From contig CAJUDW010000045.1 of assembly GCA_910584995.1 (NCBI GenBank), positions 1-13,760 on the forward strand: a stretch of 13,760 nt of DNA, in the 5' to 3' direction. Below are positions 13,125 through 13,760 of the stretch, one piece after another. Origin of the DNA: an uncultured Oscillibacter sp. (GTDB taxonomy: Bacteria; Bacillota; Clostridia; Oscillospirales; Oscillospiraceae). Made by a program: the position numbers and the translations under genes. Within the stretch, counting starts at the first letter, position 1. Each line of letters opens with the position of its first letter. The notes beneath the pieces are model-generated. The model was not told where the DNA came from. It saw only the letters and a program-made list of their open reading frames with translations, and made no database searches.

Positions 13125-13760
13125 TCACGGAAGGAAATACGCTTTGCCCATTAGCTTCAGAGTAGGATCGACCACGATATCAAAGGGGATATGCGCCTTG
13201 ATATCTTTTTCCATGTCAATCCCTTCCGCAATTTCAATCTGATACAGGCCGTTGTCCTCCAGTTTGAAGACGGCCCGTTCCGTTACGTACAGCACCTGCT
13301 GACCGGATGCGAGGGAGTTCTTCGCACTTAGGATGATCTGCTCCACATCCGTCACGAAATTGGAGAATTTGCCGTCCCTGTTGATACGCAGCCGGCTGTC
13401 AATCACGTCGATATCCAGCCCGCCTGCCATAAACGTGCCGCAGAGCACCAGCTTTTTGGCGCGGTATGTAATATCTATAAAGCCGCCGCAGCCGGAAACG
13501 ACGTCGTTGAACTTGCTTACATTCACATTGCCGTTGCGGTTAATCTGTGCACGACCCAGGAAGGGGATATCCAGCACACCGCCGCGGAAGGCGTTGAAGA
13601 CCTGCGTGGAGTCAATGATTGCCTCCGGGTTGATGTTTCGCCGAAAATTTGTCGGCCGCCTAAAATGCCGCCGACAGAGCCTGTTGTATGATTTCCTGTA
13701 TTTAACAATTCCACAAAGAACCCGTTTTCAGATTTTAACAGGGTTTTCAGTAATATCTCG
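13125..13760 (-). pseudogene. CoA-transferase 3' part, frameshifted, running off the window
   Basis: The minus strand encodes the C-terminal half of a family I acyl-CoA:acetate/3-oxoacid CoA-transferase, enzymes that exchange CoA between short-chain acids. Frame one, from the window edge, reads KSENGFFVELLNTGNHTTG and then SVGGILGGRQIFG. A second frame continues with INPEAIIDSTQVFNAF, GGVLDIPFLGRAQINRNGNV, VSGCGGFIDITYRA and LVLCGTFMAGGLD, ending at 13125. In the family the IFG stretch directly precedes NPEAIID, so one base appears to be missing near 13634-13642. The SENG Glu could be the catalytic nucleophile. The first half of the gene lies beyond the window. Either a genuine frameshift mutation or a sequencing error at a homopolymer (GTTTCGCC) would explain this. 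The gene faces the second operon convergently and shows no functional link to it. Confidence 0.7.

Noticed and set aside
1..13760. CRISPR array, tRNA, rRNA, insertion sequence or phage genes
   Set aside because: No regularly spaced repeats, cloverleaf sequence, rRNA core, transposase or integrase motif was seen on either strand.

Overview
The window looks like a chromosome segment of a gut-type, GC-rich member of the Clostridia, plausibly an Oscillospiraceae relative such as the Flavonifractor/Lawsonibacter group. This is inferred from strong AGGAGG-type ribosome binding sites, sigma-A style promoters, LacI-family regulators, short operons ending in GC-rich hairpins with T-runs, and protein style. 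No 16S or marker gene is present, so the taxonomy is only a guess.

Layout. (1) Positions 1 to about 1200 are AT-rich and unlike the rest. They hold a decayed HerA/DUF87-type ATPase gene with an in-frame stop, damaged Walker A residues and no N-terminal domain. A composition junction follows near 1205-1225. (2) 1483-2160 encodes a small AIM24/TIGR00266-family protein with its own promoter and a strong terminator. (3) 2255-3274 (minus) is a LacI-family regulator. It is divergent from a three-gene ABC import operon at 3628-8006: fused two-domain permease, MalK/PotA-type ATPase, and a lipoprotein substrate-binding protein, closed by a strong terminator. (4) A second operon at 8472-12877 follows a promoter and a long GC-rich leader: a four-helix membrane protein, a second LacI-family regulator, an endonuclease/exonuclease/phosphatase (EEP) family phosphohydrolase, a HAD hydrolase and a PfkB-family kinase. 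Two hairpins end it. (5) The right edge holds, on the minus strand, the 3' part of a CoA-transferase gene broken by an apparent single-base frameshift.

How the parts may work together. Both operons carry a LacI regulator and share an operator-like core, AACGTTTGC (or AACATTTGC), at 3317, 3604, 8109 and 8331. The sites are placed in a leader, just after a start point, over a -35 box, and as a perfect 14-bp palindrome. This suggests one regulated module: an importer of the iron/putrescine/sugar-phosphate/phosphonate class feeding three cytosolic phosphoryl-handling enzymes (EEP, HAD, PfkB). I infer uptake and processing of a phosphorylated or phosphodiester-linked small organic compound. The substrate cannot be read from sequence, and no isomerase or aldolase is present to reveal a downstream pathway. 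This candidate phospho-compound utilisation locus is the most interesting thing in the window.
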